A stretch of DNA of 64,000 nucleotides from Pseudomonas sp. RIT-PI-r (lineage in GTDB: Bacteria > Pseudomonadota > Gammaproteobacteria > Pseudomonadales > Pseudomonadaceae), in NCBI RefSeq assembly GCF_001297015.1, contig NZ_LIGE01000047.1, forward strand, positions 186,001 to 250,000, in the 5' to 3' direction. Position numbers and translations under genes: made by a program. The notes below the pieces were generated by a model. The model searched no databases. It saw only the letters and a program-made list of their open reading frames with translations, and had not been told where the DNA came from. Shown here piece by piece: positions 42,998 through 50,955 of this stretch; position 1 is the first letter of the stretch, and every line of letters begins with the position of its first letter.

Positions 42998-44149
42998 ATG
43001 ACGGCCCACGCCGACCTTTCGCCGACCCTCCAACTCGCCATCGACCTGATCCGCCGTCCGTCCGTGACGCCGGTCGACGCCGATTGCCAGAAGCAGATGA
43101 TGCAGCGCCTGGGCGATGCCGGTTTCAATCTCGAGCCGATGCGCATCGAAGATGTGGATAACTTCTGGGCGACCCACGGCACCAACGACGGCCCGGTGCT
43201 GTGCTTCGCCGGCCACACCGACGTGGTGCCGACCGGCCCGGTCACCGCGTGGCAGATCGACCCGTTCAACGCCGTGATCGATGAACACGGCATGCTCTGC
43301 GGCCGTGGCGCGGCAGACATGAAAGGCAGCCTGGCGTCGATGACCGTTGCCGCCGAGCGCTTTGTCGCCGACTATCCGAACCACAAAGGCAAGGTCGCGT
43401 TCCTGATTACCAGCGACGAAGAAGGCCCGGCGCACCACGGCACCAAAGCCGTAGTCGAGCGTCTGGCCGCGCGCAACGAGCGTCTGGACTGGTGCATCGT
43501 CGGCGAACCGTCGAGCACCACGCTGGTTGGCGACGTGGTCAAAAACGGTCGTCGCGGCTCGCTGGGCGCCAAGCTCACCGTCAAAGGTATTCAGGGTCAC
43601 GTCGCTTACCCGCATCTGGCGAAGAACCCGATCCACCTCGCCGCTCCGGCGCTGGCCGAACTGGCCGCCGAGCATTGGGATCACGGCAACGATTTCTTTC
43701 CGCCGACCAGTTTCCAGATTTCCAACGTCAACTCCGGCACCGGCGCGACCAACGTGATTCCCGGCGATCTGGTGGCGGTGTTCAACTTCCGTTTCTCCAC
43801 CGAATCGACCGTTGAAGGCCTGCAGAAACGTGTTGCCGATATTCTCGACAAACACGATCTGGACTGGCACATCGACTGGGCCCTGTCCGGCCTGCCGTTC
43901 CTCACCGAACCGGGCGCACTGCTCGACGCGGTGTCGGCGAGCATCAAGGACATCACCGGTCGCGAGACCAAAGCCTCCACCAGCGGCGGCACGTCCGATG
44001 GTCGTTTCATCGCGACCATGGGCACACAGGTGGTTGAACTGGGCCCGGTCAACGCGACCATCCACCAGGTCAACGAGCGTGTATTGGCAGCGGATCTCGA
44101 CGTGTTGACCGAGATCTACTACCAGACCCTGATCAAGTTGCTCGCCTGA
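42998..44149 (+). CDS. dapE: Succinyl-diaminopimelate desuccinylase
   Basis: This 383-residue zinc enzyme (M20 family) hydrolyses N-succinyl-LL-diaminopimelate to LL-diaminopimelate. Zinc ligands and catalytic residues are in VLCFAGHTDVVPTGP (His), LCGRGAADMKGSLASM (Asp), FLITSDEEGPAHHGTKAV (Glu-Glu), CIVGEPSSTTLVGD (Glu) and the C-terminal GPVNATIHQVNERV (His). It completes the dapC-dapD-dapE set in this window. The stop codon overlaps the rlmA start by one base (TGATG). Confidence 0.97.
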   Translation: MTAHADLSPTLQLAIDLIRRPSVTPVDADCQKQMMQRLGDAGFNLEPMRIEDVDNFWATHGTNDGPVLCFAGHTDVVPTGPVTAWQIDPFNAVIDEHGMLCGRGAADMKGSLASMTVAAERFVADYPNHKGKVAFLITSDEEGPAHHGTKAVVERLAARNERLDWCIVGEPSSTTLVGDVVKNGRRGSLGAKLTVKGIQGHVAYPHLAKNPIHLAAPALAELAAEHWDHGNDFFPPTSFQISNVNSGTGATNVIPGDLVAVFNFRFSTESTVEGLQKRVADILDKHDLDWHIDWALSGLPFLTEPGALLDAVSASIKDITGRETKASTSGGTSDGRFIATMGTQVVELGPVNATIHQVNERVLAADLDVLTEIYYQTLIKLLA

Positions 44150-44958
44150 TGCTTGCTTGCCCCATTTGCAGTGAACCGCTTAATGCGGTGGACAACGGCG
44201 TGGTCTGCCCCGCCGGCCACCGCTTCGACCGTGCGCGCCAGGGTTACCTGAACCTGCTGCCGGTGCAGCACAAGAACAGCCGCGACCCAGGCGATAATCA
44301 GGCCATGGTCGAGGCGCGTCGCGACTTCTTGAACGCCGGGCATTACGCGCCGGTGGCCAAGCGACTGGCCGAACTGGCGGCGAGCTACGCGCCGGATCGC
44401 TGGGTCGACATCGGTTGTGGCGAGGGTTATTACACCGCGCAGATCGCCGAGGCCCTGCCGAACGCTGATGGCTACGCGCTGGATATCTCCCGCGAAGCGG
44501 TCAAACGCGCCTGCAAACGCAACCCGGCGATTAGCTGGTTGATCGCCAGCATGGCCCGTGTGCCGTTGGCGTCGGGCAGTTGCCAGTTTCTCGCCAGCGT
44601 TTTCAGTCCTTTGGATTGGGAAGAGGCCAAGCGCTTGCTCAGTGTCGGCGGCGGTCTGATGAAAGTCGGCCCGACCAGCGGCCATCTGATGGAACTGCGC
44701 GAACGCCTGTATGACGAAGTGCGCGAGTACACCGACGACAAGCATCTGGCCCTGGTGCCGCAAGGCATGGCACTGGCGCACAGTGAAACCCTGGAATTCA
44801 AACTGACGCTGGACAAGCCCGAGGATCGCGCCAACCTGTTGGCGATGACGCCCCACGGCTGGCGCGCCAGTGCCGAGCGTCGCGCGGCGGTGATCGAACA
44901 GGCCGAGCCGTTCGAGACCACCGTGTCGATGCGCTACGATTATTTCGTTCTTCAATAA
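44149..44958 (+). CDS. rlmA: 23S rRNA (guanine(745)-N1)-methyltransferase
   Basis: This 269-residue enzyme starts with a zinc finger, CPICSEPL through VVCPAGHRFDRARQGYLNLL, with ligands C-x2-C and C-x3-H as in RlmA(I) of E. coli. The Rossmann methyltransferase core has RWVDIGCGEGYYTAQIAEAL (motif I) and ADGYALDISREAVKRACKRN. The enzyme methylates G745 in helix 35 of 23S rRNA. It is coupled to dapE, as in P. aeruginosa. Two small palindromes follow (CGGGCA/TGCCCG at 44970-44983; AAATCC/GGATTT at 44993-45010). Confidence 0.93.
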   Translation: MLACPICSEPLNAVDNGVVCPAGHRFDRARQGYLNLLPVQHKNSRDPGDNQAMVEARRDFLNAGHYAPVAKRLAELAASYAPDRWVDIGCGEGYYTAQIAEALPNADGYALDISREAVKRACKRNPAISWLIASMARVPLASGSCQFLASVFSPLDWEEAKRLLSVGGGLMKVGPTSGHLMELRERLYDEVREYTDDKHLALVPQGMALAHSETLEFKLTLDKPEDRANLLAMTPHGWRASAERRAAVIEQAEPFETTVSMRYDYFVLQ

Positions 44959-45034
44959 ACTTTTGGTCTCGGGCAAATGCCCGGGGCCGGCTAAATCCGC
45001 GAATGGATTTTTCAGACCCGCAGTGAGGACATCC

Positions 45035-45412
45035 ATGCGCCAACCGGATATCGAGATTTACCTGAAAGACGCCGACGTCGACCACAAGGCCATTTCGGCC
45101 TGGCTGGGCGCCGCATTAGGCCCGTGCAGCGACTGGGTACAGAAAGGCCAGACTTACAAGTGCAAGGCCGGCAACGTGCCGGTGACCTGGCTGCCGAAAG
45201 CTGTGGGCAAGTGGAACAGCCTGTACCTGGAAAGCGACCAGACGCCATGGGACGACGACATCGCCTGCGCCCGCGCCGCATTTGCTGCGCTGAACGTCGA
45301 AGTGCGCTGCGCGCCGGGGACGTGGGTCGAGGAAGAAGGTGAAGAGACGGCGGATCGCTGGATGCGCATCAGCGCAGACGGTGAAGAAGAAATCACCTGG
45401 AAAACCGCTTAA
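45035..45412 (+). CDS. Conserved hypothetical protein, 125 residues
   Basis: I do not recognise a named domain. The start MRQPDIEIYLKDADVDHKAI has a GTGAGGA Shine-Dalgarno. The protein is soluble, acidic (pI clearly low by composition, with EEEGEE near residue 105), has no signal peptide and contains four cysteines (around CSDW, KCKA, IACARA and RCAP). A homologue follows rlmA in P. aeruginosa by my recollection, so it is a conserved pseudomonad gene, but its role is unknown. Confidence 0.8.
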   Translation: MRQPDIEIYLKDADVDHKAISAWLGAALGPCSDWVQKGQTYKCKAGNVPVTWLPKAVGKWNSLYLESDQTPWDDDIACARAAFAALNVEVRCAPGTWVEEEGEETADRWMRISADGEEEITWKTA

Positions 45413-45416
45413 AAGC

Positions 45417-45550
45417 AAAAGATCGTCCGAAGGCTGCGATCTTTGATCGTTCCCACGCTCCGCGTGGGAATGCAGTCCGGGACGCTCTGCGTCCCAAAGC
45501 GAACGCGGAGCGTCCGTTGAGGCATTCCCACGCAGAGCGTGGGAACGATC
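45417..45550. repeat. Compound palindromic repeat: decayed family A plus family D
   Basis: 45417-45444 is a shortened family A copy (AAAGATCG...GGCTGCGATCTTT) with most of one arm lost. It abuts family D: arms 45445-45473 (GATCGTTCCCACGCTCCGCG and on) and 45522-45550, one mismatch, with a nested GGGACGC/GCGTCCC palindrome at 45479-45495. It sits between the hypothetical gene and the convergent cold shock gene and can act as a two-way terminator. Confidence 0.85.
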
Positions 45551-45551
45551 A

Positions 45552-45761
45552 TTACAGGCCTACAACATCCTCCGCCTGCAAACCCTTCTCGCCAGTAATC
45601 ACCGCGTACTCGACCTGCTGACCTTCAGCCAGCGACCGATGCCCTTCGCCGCGAATCGCGCGGTAGTGCACGAACACGTCCACCCCGTCTTCGCGCTGGA
45701 TAAAGCCGTAGCCTTTGGCGTCGTTGAACCACTTCACGTTGCCGGTTTCACGTGTTGCCAT
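45552..45761 (-). CDS. Cold shock domain protein (CspA family)
   Basis: This 69-residue OB-fold protein has RNP1 in GNVKWFNDAKGYGFIQREDG and RNP2 in VDVFVHYRAI, the single-stranded RNA/DNA binding motifs. The usual FxH motif reads VHYRAIRGEGHRSLAEGQQV, where Tyr replaces the more common Phe/Ser of CspA; small variants like this are common in pseudomonads. A strong Shine-Dalgarno (AAAAAAGGAG) precedes it. The leader is about 100 bases if the upstream promoter is correct, as in cold-shock genes whose leader acts as a thermosensor. Confidence 0.95.
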   Translation of the reverse strand: MATRETGNVKWFNDAKGYGFIQREDGVDVFVHYRAIRGEGHRSLAEGQQVEYAVITGEKGLQAEDVVGL

Positions 45762-45869
45762 CTGTTCATACTCCTTTTTTATTATTGAACGGGCTTTTCG
45801 CAGGAAAGCCTTAGAGGAACGTCAGCCTGCGTCCGACGTCCATAAAAGGGCCCCGGCGACAGACCGCCG

Positions 45870-45897
45870 AGTATATGACAGGTGCGAAAAGTCTCAA
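45870..45897 (-). promoter_or_regulatory. Candidate promoter of the cold shock gene
   Basis: On the minus strand TTGAGA (45892-45897) and TATACT (45870-45875) are 16 bases apart, about 110 bases before the start codon. Confidence 0.55.
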
Positions 45898-45999
45898 CAG
45901 GAGATTACTTCGCCGCTTTTTTGCCGATTTTCGAGTAATCCGGCACACTATCGCCCACCCGAGCAACCGCTCGGTTTTATCCACTCATGCAGAAGCCGT

Positions 46000-48498
46000 A
46001 TGACCCGTTCCCCGTTCCGCCGTCTTGTGTTTGGCACCCTGCGCCGACTGTTGTACCTCTGGGTTCGCTCGGAGACGATCAACCAGTCGTCGTTCACCCT
46101 CAACCTCGACCGCAGTCGTCCGGTGTTCTACGTCCTGCAAAACCCTTCGCTGACCGATCTGGCGGTGCTCGACACCGAGTGCACCAAGGCCGGCCTGCCG
46201 CGTCCGGTGCTGCCGGTGTCGGTGGGGCCGCTGATTGAACCGGCGGCGTTTTTCTACCTGACACCGGATCCGGACTGGCTCGGCCGTCAGGACAAACGCG
46301 GTGCGCCGCCGACCTTGACCCGACTGGTCAGCGCCCTCACGCAGAACGCTGCTGAAGATGCGCAAATTATCCCGGTCAGCGTGTTCTGGGGTCAGTCACC
46401 GGACAGCGAAAACAGTCCGTGGAAACTGCTGTTTGCTGACAGCTGGGCCGTTACCGGGCGCCTGCGTCGGCTGCTGAGCATCATCGTCCTCGGGCGCAAA
46501 ACCCGCGTGCAGTTCTCCGCGCCGATTCACCTGCGCGAACTGATCGAGCACAACAAGGGCCACGAACGCACCGTGCGCATGGCCCAGCGGATCCTGCGCG
46601 TGCATTTCCGCAATCTGAAAGCAGCGGTCATCGGCCCGGACATTTCCCACCGTCGCAACCTGGTCAAAGGCCTGCTCAACCAGCCGCTGGTCAAGCAAGC
46701 GATCCTCGACGAAGCCGAGCGCGAAAACATCTCCGCGGAAAAAGCCAAGGCCCAGGCCCTGCGCTACGGCAACGAGATCGCCTCGGACTACACCTACACC
46801 GCGATCCGCTTCCTCGAAGTGGTGCTGAGCTGGTTCTGGAACAAGATCTACGACGGTATCAAGGTCAACCACATCGAAGGTGTGCAGAAAGTCGCTCAGG
46901 GTCACGAAGTGATCTACGTGCCGTGCCACCGCAGCCACATCGACTACCTGCTGCTCTCGTATTTGCTGTTCCGCAACGGCCTGACCCCGCCGCACATCGC
47001 CGCCGGGATCAACCTGAACATGCCGGTGATCGGCAGCCTGCTCCGTCGCGGCGGTGCGTTCTTCATGCGCCGCACATTCAAGGGCAATCCGCTGTACACC
47101 TCGGTGTTCAACGAGTACCTGCACACGCTGTTCACCAAAGGTTTCCCGGTCGAGTACTTCGTAGAAGGCGGCCGCTCACGCACCGGACGCATGCTGCAAC
47201 CGAAAACCGGCATGCTCGCGATTACGATGCGCAGCTTCCTGCGTTCGTCGCGGATGCCGATCGTGTTTGTGCCGGTGTACATCGGCTATGAACGCGTACT
47301 GGAAGGTCGCACCTACCTCGGCGAACTGCGCGGGGCGAGCAAGAAGAAAGAGTCGATCTTCGACATTTTCAAAGTCATCGGCGCGCTCAAGCAGCGTTTC
47401 GGTCAGGTCGCCGTCAACTTCGGTGAGCCGATCAAACTGGCGGAATTCCTCGACGCCGAACAACCGGACTGGCGCCAGCAGGATCTCGGCCCGCAGTACA
47501 AACCGGCGTGGCTCAACGAAACCACCAATCGCCTCGGTGAGAAAGTCGCGCAGCATTTGAACGAAGCGGCGGCGATCAACCCGGTCAACCTGGTGGCGCT
47601 GGCACTGCTGTCGACCACGCGTCTGGCGCTGGATGATCGGGCGATGGCCCGGGTGCTCGATCTGTATCTGGCGCTACTGCGCAAGGTTCCGTACTCGCCA
47701 CACACTACGCTGCCGGAAGGCGACGGCCGCGCGTTGATCGAGCATGTGAAGGACATGGATCTGCTCGCCGAGCAAAACGATGCGCTGGGCAAGATTCTCT
47801 ATCTGGACGAGCAGAACGCCGTCCTGATGACTTACTACCGCAACAACGTGTTGCACATCTTCGCCCTGCCGGCGCTGTTAGCGAGTTTCTTCCAGAGTGC
47901 GTCGCGCATGAGCCGCGAACAGATCCTGCGTTACACCCGCGCGCTGTATCCGTACTTGCAGTCGGAGCTGTTCATTCGCTGGACGCTGGACGAACTGGAC
48001 GGTGTGGTCGATCAATGGCTGGAAGCGTTCGTCGAGCAAGGCCTGCTGCGTTTCGAGAAGGATGTGTACCTGCGTCCGGCACCCAGTTCGCGGCATTTCG
48101 TCCTGCTGACACTGCTGTCGAAGAGCATCGCGCAGACCTTGCAGCGCTTCTACATGACCGTGTCCTTGCTGCTCAACAGCGGCCAGAACAGCATCAGCGC
48201 CGAAGAGCTGGAAGACCTCTGCACGGTCATGGCCCAGCGCCTGTCGATCCTCCATGGCCTCAACGCCCCGGAGTTCTTCGACAAGAGCCTGTTCCGCCAC
48301 TTCATCCAGACCCTGCTCGACCTCGACGTGCTGCGTCGCGACGAGGCCGGCAAACTGAGTTATCACGAGCTGCTCGGCGAACTCGCCGAAGGTGCGGCCA
48401 AACGTGTGTTACCGGCGGAGATTCGTTTGTCGATCCGTCAGGTGGCTCTGCATCGCAGTGAAGATGCTGCAGAAACAGCGGTAACTGCCGAAGGCTGA
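46000..48498 (+). CDS. plsB: Glycerol-3-phosphate 1-O-acyltransferase
   Basis: This 832-residue membrane-bound enzyme puts the first acyl chain on glycerol 3-phosphate. The start MTRSPFRRLVFGTLRRLLYL is chosen from the family; the frame is open 95 codons upstream across the cold shock promoter. The acyltransferase motifs are VPCHRSHIDYLLLSYLLF (HX4D, about residue 310), RRGGAFFMRRTFKGNPLYTS, YFVEGGRSRTGRMLQPKTGM and IVFVPVYIGYERVLEG. The C-terminal 300 residues are helical. It is divergent from the cold shock gene. CdsA in the same window acts later in the pathway. Confidence 0.97.
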   Translation: MTRSPFRRLVFGTLRRLLYLWVRSETINQSSFTLNLDRSRPVFYVLQNPSLTDLAVLDTECTKAGLPRPVLPVSVGPLIEPAAFFYLTPDPDWLGRQDKRGAPPTLTRLVSALTQNAAEDAQIIPVSVFWGQSPDSENSPWKLLFADSWAVTGRLRRLLSIIVLGRKTRVQFSAPIHLRELIEHNKGHERTVRMAQRILRVHFRNLKAAVIGPDISHRRNLVKGLLNQPLVKQAILDEAERENISAEKAKAQALRYGNEIASDYTYTAIRFLEVVLSWFWNKIYDGIKVNHIEGVQKVAQGHEVIYVPCHRSHIDYLLLSYLLFRNGLTPPHIAAGINLNMPVIGSLLRRGGAFFMRRTFKGNPLYTSVFNEYLHTLFTKGFPVEYFVEGGRSRTGRMLQPKTGMLAITMRSFLRSSRMPIVFVPVYIGYERVLEGRTYLGELRGASKKKESIFDIFKVIGALKQRFGQVAVNFGEPIKLAEFLDAEQPDWRQQDLGPQYKPAWLNETTNRLGEKVAQHLNEAAAINPVNLVALALLSTTRLALDDRAMARVLDLYLALLRKVPYSPHTTLPEGDGRALIEHVKDMDLLAEQNDALGKILYLDEQNAVLMTYYRNNVLHIFALPALLASFFQSASRMSREQILRYTRALYPYLQSELFIRWTLDELDGVVDQWLEAFVEQGLLRFEKDVYLRPAPSSRHFVLLTLLSKSIAQTLQRFYMTVSLLLNSGQNSISAEELEDLCTVMAQRLSILHGLNAPEFFDKSLFRHFIQTLLDLDVLRRDEAGKLSYHELLGELAEGAAKRVLPAEIRLSIRQVALHRSEDAAETAVTAEG

Positions 48499-48509
48499 AA
48501 CGTGCCGAT

Positions 48510-48546
48510 AACTAACGGAGAGCCCGCCGGGTTCTCCCGTTAGTTG
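48510..48546 (+). terminator. Terminator after plsB
   Basis: AACTAACGG-AGAGCCCG pairs with CGGGTTCTCCCGTTAGTT with one bulge, 12 bases after the plsB stop. Confidence 0.75.
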
Positions 48547-48595
48547 ATTCGTGAATAAATAGGCTCACTTTAAAAATCGCGATAAGGATATCGAG

Positions 48596-49282
48596 ATGAG
48601 CCCGCTGCACGAACAAACTCCCATCGTCACCGTCGACTTCCGTTTGCCCCCAAACTTCCGCGCTCCTGTGGGCGGTGAGAATGAAACGGTGGTCAGCGTC
48701 AAAGTGGTTAACTCCACTTCTCCGATCAACATCAAAGACTGGCGGCACTCTTCAGTCTTCGATGTCGACTGGAAATTTTCTTTCCCGCATCACTACAGCG
48801 ATGTCGGCGTGAAGTATCAGATCAACGTTCAGATGTTCCATGAGCAACAGCCTTTGCTCGTGGCGCTGGACTACTTCGTTGTCGTCAACAAAGCTCCGCA
48901 CCGGCAGACGCTGCACTTGAGCCCGATCGGCTTTCTGTATGTAGAAGTTCAGGAGCCCAGTGTCGTTGCTGAACATGAAGCCGTGACGATAAGCCTGCAC
49001 GATGTGGATCGTCCCGACACACAACTTGCGCGGGTCACTCACGATGAACGAGCCGCCACTTCGTTTTATCTGCAATACGATCCGGCGAGTGTTATCCCTG
49101 GCAAACGCTATGCACTAAGCGGCACTGAAAATCGCTACCACCAATCCATTCTGGTCACGCCGTGGCATGTCGAACTTGCGCCGGTTTCGCCCTCGTTGAG
49201 TTCGCGGCTATCGCAGTGGCTCTCGCAGTGGCTGGAGAAACCATTACGTTTGTTCACTGACGTTGATGGCAAAATCCGCTAG
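48596..49282 (+). CDS. Putative two-domain YbaY-like protein without signal peptide
   Basis: This 228-residue protein is not a named family to me. Its second half (about 105-200) resembles the YbaY lipoprotein encoded next: SLHDVDRPDTQ and YDPASVIPGKRYALSGT match SLQDVSLADAP and YDPAQVKPGHRYSVSA there. The first half (about 8-103) has a similar layout (VTVDFRLPPNFRAPVG, then FSFPHHYSDVGVKYQINV), so it looks like two beta-sandwich units in tandem. There is no signal peptide or lipobox. AAGGATATCGAG supplies the Shine-Dalgarno. It follows the plsB terminator, and a GC-rich hairpin (49294-49314) separates it from the YbaY gene. Confidence 0.7.
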   Translation: MSPLHEQTPIVTVDFRLPPNFRAPVGGENETVVSVKVVNSTSPINIKDWRHSSVFDVDWKFSFPHHYSDVGVKYQINVQMFHEQQPLLVALDYFVVVNKAPHRQTLHLSPIGFLYVEVQEPSVVAEHEAVTISLHDVDRPDTQLARVTHDERAATSFYLQYDPASVIPGKRYALSGTENRYHQSILVTPWHVELAPVSPSLSSRLSQWLSQWLEKPLRLFTDVDGKIR

Positions 49283-49293
49283 ATTTCTCTTCG

Positions 49294-49314
49294 GCGCCGG
49301 GATTCTTCCGGCGC
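49294..49314 (+). terminator. Hairpin between the two YbaY-like genes
   Basis: GCGCCGG-GATTCTT-CCGGCGC, a perfect 7-base stem, starts 12 bases after the stop of the two-domain protein; an A-rich but not T-rich sequence follows. The next Shine-Dalgarno (AGAGG) is close. Confidence 0.5.
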
Positions 49315-49333
49315 AAAAGTATTAGAGGTTCCG

Positions 49334-49732
49334 ATGAAAAAACTCACCCTTCTCGCCGCCGCCACGCTGTTGAGCGCCTGCCAATCGACCACCCCCGCCG
49401 GCAAGGCCAGCCTCGATGGCGAAGTGTTCTACCTGCAACGCATCGCCCTGCCACCGAGCGCGACCCTGAGCGTGAGCCTGCAAGACGTTTCCCTCGCCGA
49501 CGCCCCGGCGGTCGTGCTCGACGAGCAGAAAGGCCCGATCAAAGGCCAGGTGCCACTGCCGTTCCATTTGAGCTACGATCCGGCGCAGGTCAAACCCGGC
49601 CACCGTTATTCGGTCAGCGCGCGTATCGAAGTCAACGGTGAGCTGATGTTCATCACTACCGAAAACCACCCCGTGCAACTCGACGGCAACGACCCGCAGC
49701 CGCTGAAAATCCGCGTCGACGCGATTCGTTGA
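49334..49732 (+). CDS. YbaY-family lipoprotein
   Basis: This 132-residue precursor has a short signal peptide with lipobox LLSAC (MKKLTLLAAATLLSACQSTT), so the mature protein starts at Cys18 and is probably outer-membrane anchored (Gln at +2, not Asp). The body is a YbaY / type III secretion lipoprotein chaperone-like beta-sandwich: LSVSLQDVSLADAPAVVLDE, then PLPFHLSYDPAQVKPGHRYS. The biochemical function of this family is unknown; YbaY binds glycans/lipids only by speculation, so I do not assign one. It is followed by the DUF4197 gene after 40 bases. Confidence 0.85.
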   Translation: MKKLTLLAAATLLSACQSTTPAGKASLDGEVFYLQRIALPPSATLSVSLQDVSLADAPAVVLDEQKGPIKGQVPLPFHLSYDPAQVKPGHRYSVSARIEVNGELMFITTENHPVQLDGNDPQPLKIRVDAIR

Positions 49733-49772
49733 TTCATTGTCCGCCACCACTTTCTGCAACAAGGAAGCCGCC

Positions 49773-50462
49773 ATGCTCCGCCCTACCCTTCGCTTCGCCG
49801 GCCTGTGCGCCGGCCTGATGATCAGCGCCAACGCTCTGGCCCTGTCACTCAGCGACCTGTCCCAACAAGACGCCACCGGCGGCCTCAAGGATGCCCTGAC
49901 CCAAGGCGCGCAAATCGCCGTCAAACAACTGGGCACCCCGGGCGGCTTCAGCAACAACCCCGACGTGAAAATCGAACTGCCGGGCAAACTCGGCAAAGCC
50001 GCGAGCAAGATGAAAGCCTTCGGCATGGGCGCCCAGGTTGAAGAACTCGAAACCGCGATGAACAAAGCGGCAGAAAGTGCAGTGACCCAAGCCCAGCCAA
50101 TCCTCGTCGACGCCGTGAAAAAAATGAGCGTCGCCGACGCCAAAGGCATCCTCAGCGGCGGTACGGATTCGGCCACGCAATACCTCGACAAATCCAGCCG
50201 CGAACAGATCCGCGCCAAGTTCCTGCCGATCGTCAAACAGGCGACCGACAAAGTCGGCGTGGCGCAGAAGTACAACTCATTTGCTGGTCAGGCCGCTGCG
50301 TTTGGCGTTGTTGATGCGAAAAGCGCGAATGTCGAAAACTACGTGACCGAACAAGCGCTGAATGGCTTGTTCGAAATGATCGGCAAACAAGAAGAAACCA
50401 TCCGCAAGAACCCGGCCGCTGCGGCGACGAGTCTGGCGAAGAAAGTCTTCGGCACGTTGTAA
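49773..50462 (+). CDS. DUF4197 periplasmic protein
   Basis: This 229-residue protein has a Sec signal peptide, MLRPTLRFAGLCAGLMISAN with cleavage after ALA (about residue 23). The mature part matches the DUF4197 family as I know it: GLKDALTQGAQIAVKQLGTP, ETAMNKAAESAVTQAQPILV and FFA-like C-terminal segments (QALNGLFEMIGKQEETIRKN). The start is set by AAGGAAG ten bases upstream; the frame is open 12 codons further. It is mainly helical, without catalytic motifs I can name. It is likely co-transcribed with the YbaY lipoprotein. Confidence 0.85.
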   Translation: MLRPTLRFAGLCAGLMISANALALSLSDLSQQDATGGLKDALTQGAQIAVKQLGTPGGFSNNPDVKIELPGKLGKAASKMKAFGMGAQVEELETAMNKAAESAVTQAQPILVDAVKKMSVADAKGILSGGTDSATQYLDKSSREQIRAKFLPIVKQATDKVGVAQKYNSFAGQAAAFGVVDAKSANVENYVTEQALNGLFEMIGKQEETIRKNPAAAATSLAKKVFGTL

Positions 50463-50485
50463 CGTCCCGTGTAGGGGCTGCCGCA

Positions 50486-50545
50486 GGCTGCGATCTTTTG
50501 ATCTTGTCTTTGCTGTCGAGCGTTGAAGATCAAAAGATCGCAGCC
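50486..50545. repeat. REPIN-like inverted repeat, family A (inverted order)
   Basis: Perfect 20-base arms 50486-50505 (GGCTGCGATCTTTTGATCTT) and 50526-50545; the outer parts of the arms have diverged. It lies just after the DUF4197 gene. Confidence 0.85.
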
Positions 50546-50569
50546 TTCGTCACCTCCTCCACCAAACCC

Positions 50570-50955
50570 GCGGCGTAGCCGCACCACTCAACAATGAGCG
50601 CAAGCTCGAGTAAAGCTTTTGATCTTGCCATGCCGGCCCCATCGGTAGGCTGAGTGGAGGGGTTGATCCGGGGGTGGGAGCGCAGCGACCGTTTGGCGCA
50701 GCCAAACACATCGAGAGGAGGTGCAGCGAAGCAAACCGTAGGCGATGCCCCCCCGGATCAATCCCGGAACGAAGGAACCCCGAGCCCCAGCGAGCGGGCC
50801 GAACGCCGGGGCCCAGCCTTTTGCTTACTTTTCGGCGCCTGGAAAAGTGAGTCGCCGTAAGGGCGAAACCGCCAGCCGCCCCACCCGCAGAAACGGATAT
50901 TCACCCAAAACCCCAAGAACATGGTCGGCCCGAAGGCCGCCACGTCAAACGCAGA
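50570..50955. repeat. Structured non-coding block between DUF4197 gene and RND pump gene
   Basis: No gene is supported in this stretch. It contains a series of hairpins: TTGATCCGGGGG (50663-50674) with CCCCCGGATCAA (50750-50761) enclosing GTTTGGC-GCA-GCCAAAC (50691-50707); ACTTTTC/GAAAAGT (50827-50848); TCGCC-GTAA-GGGCGA (50852-50867). The short open frames here (for example 50654-50860) are not protein-like. I recall near-identical text between genes in many Pseudomonas genomes, so it is probably a dispersed repeat, but I cannot check that here. Confidence 0.6.

Noticed and set aside
45715..45999. Longer N-terminus for plsB
   Set aside because: It would overlap the cold shock gene and its promoter and is not in PlsB proteins.
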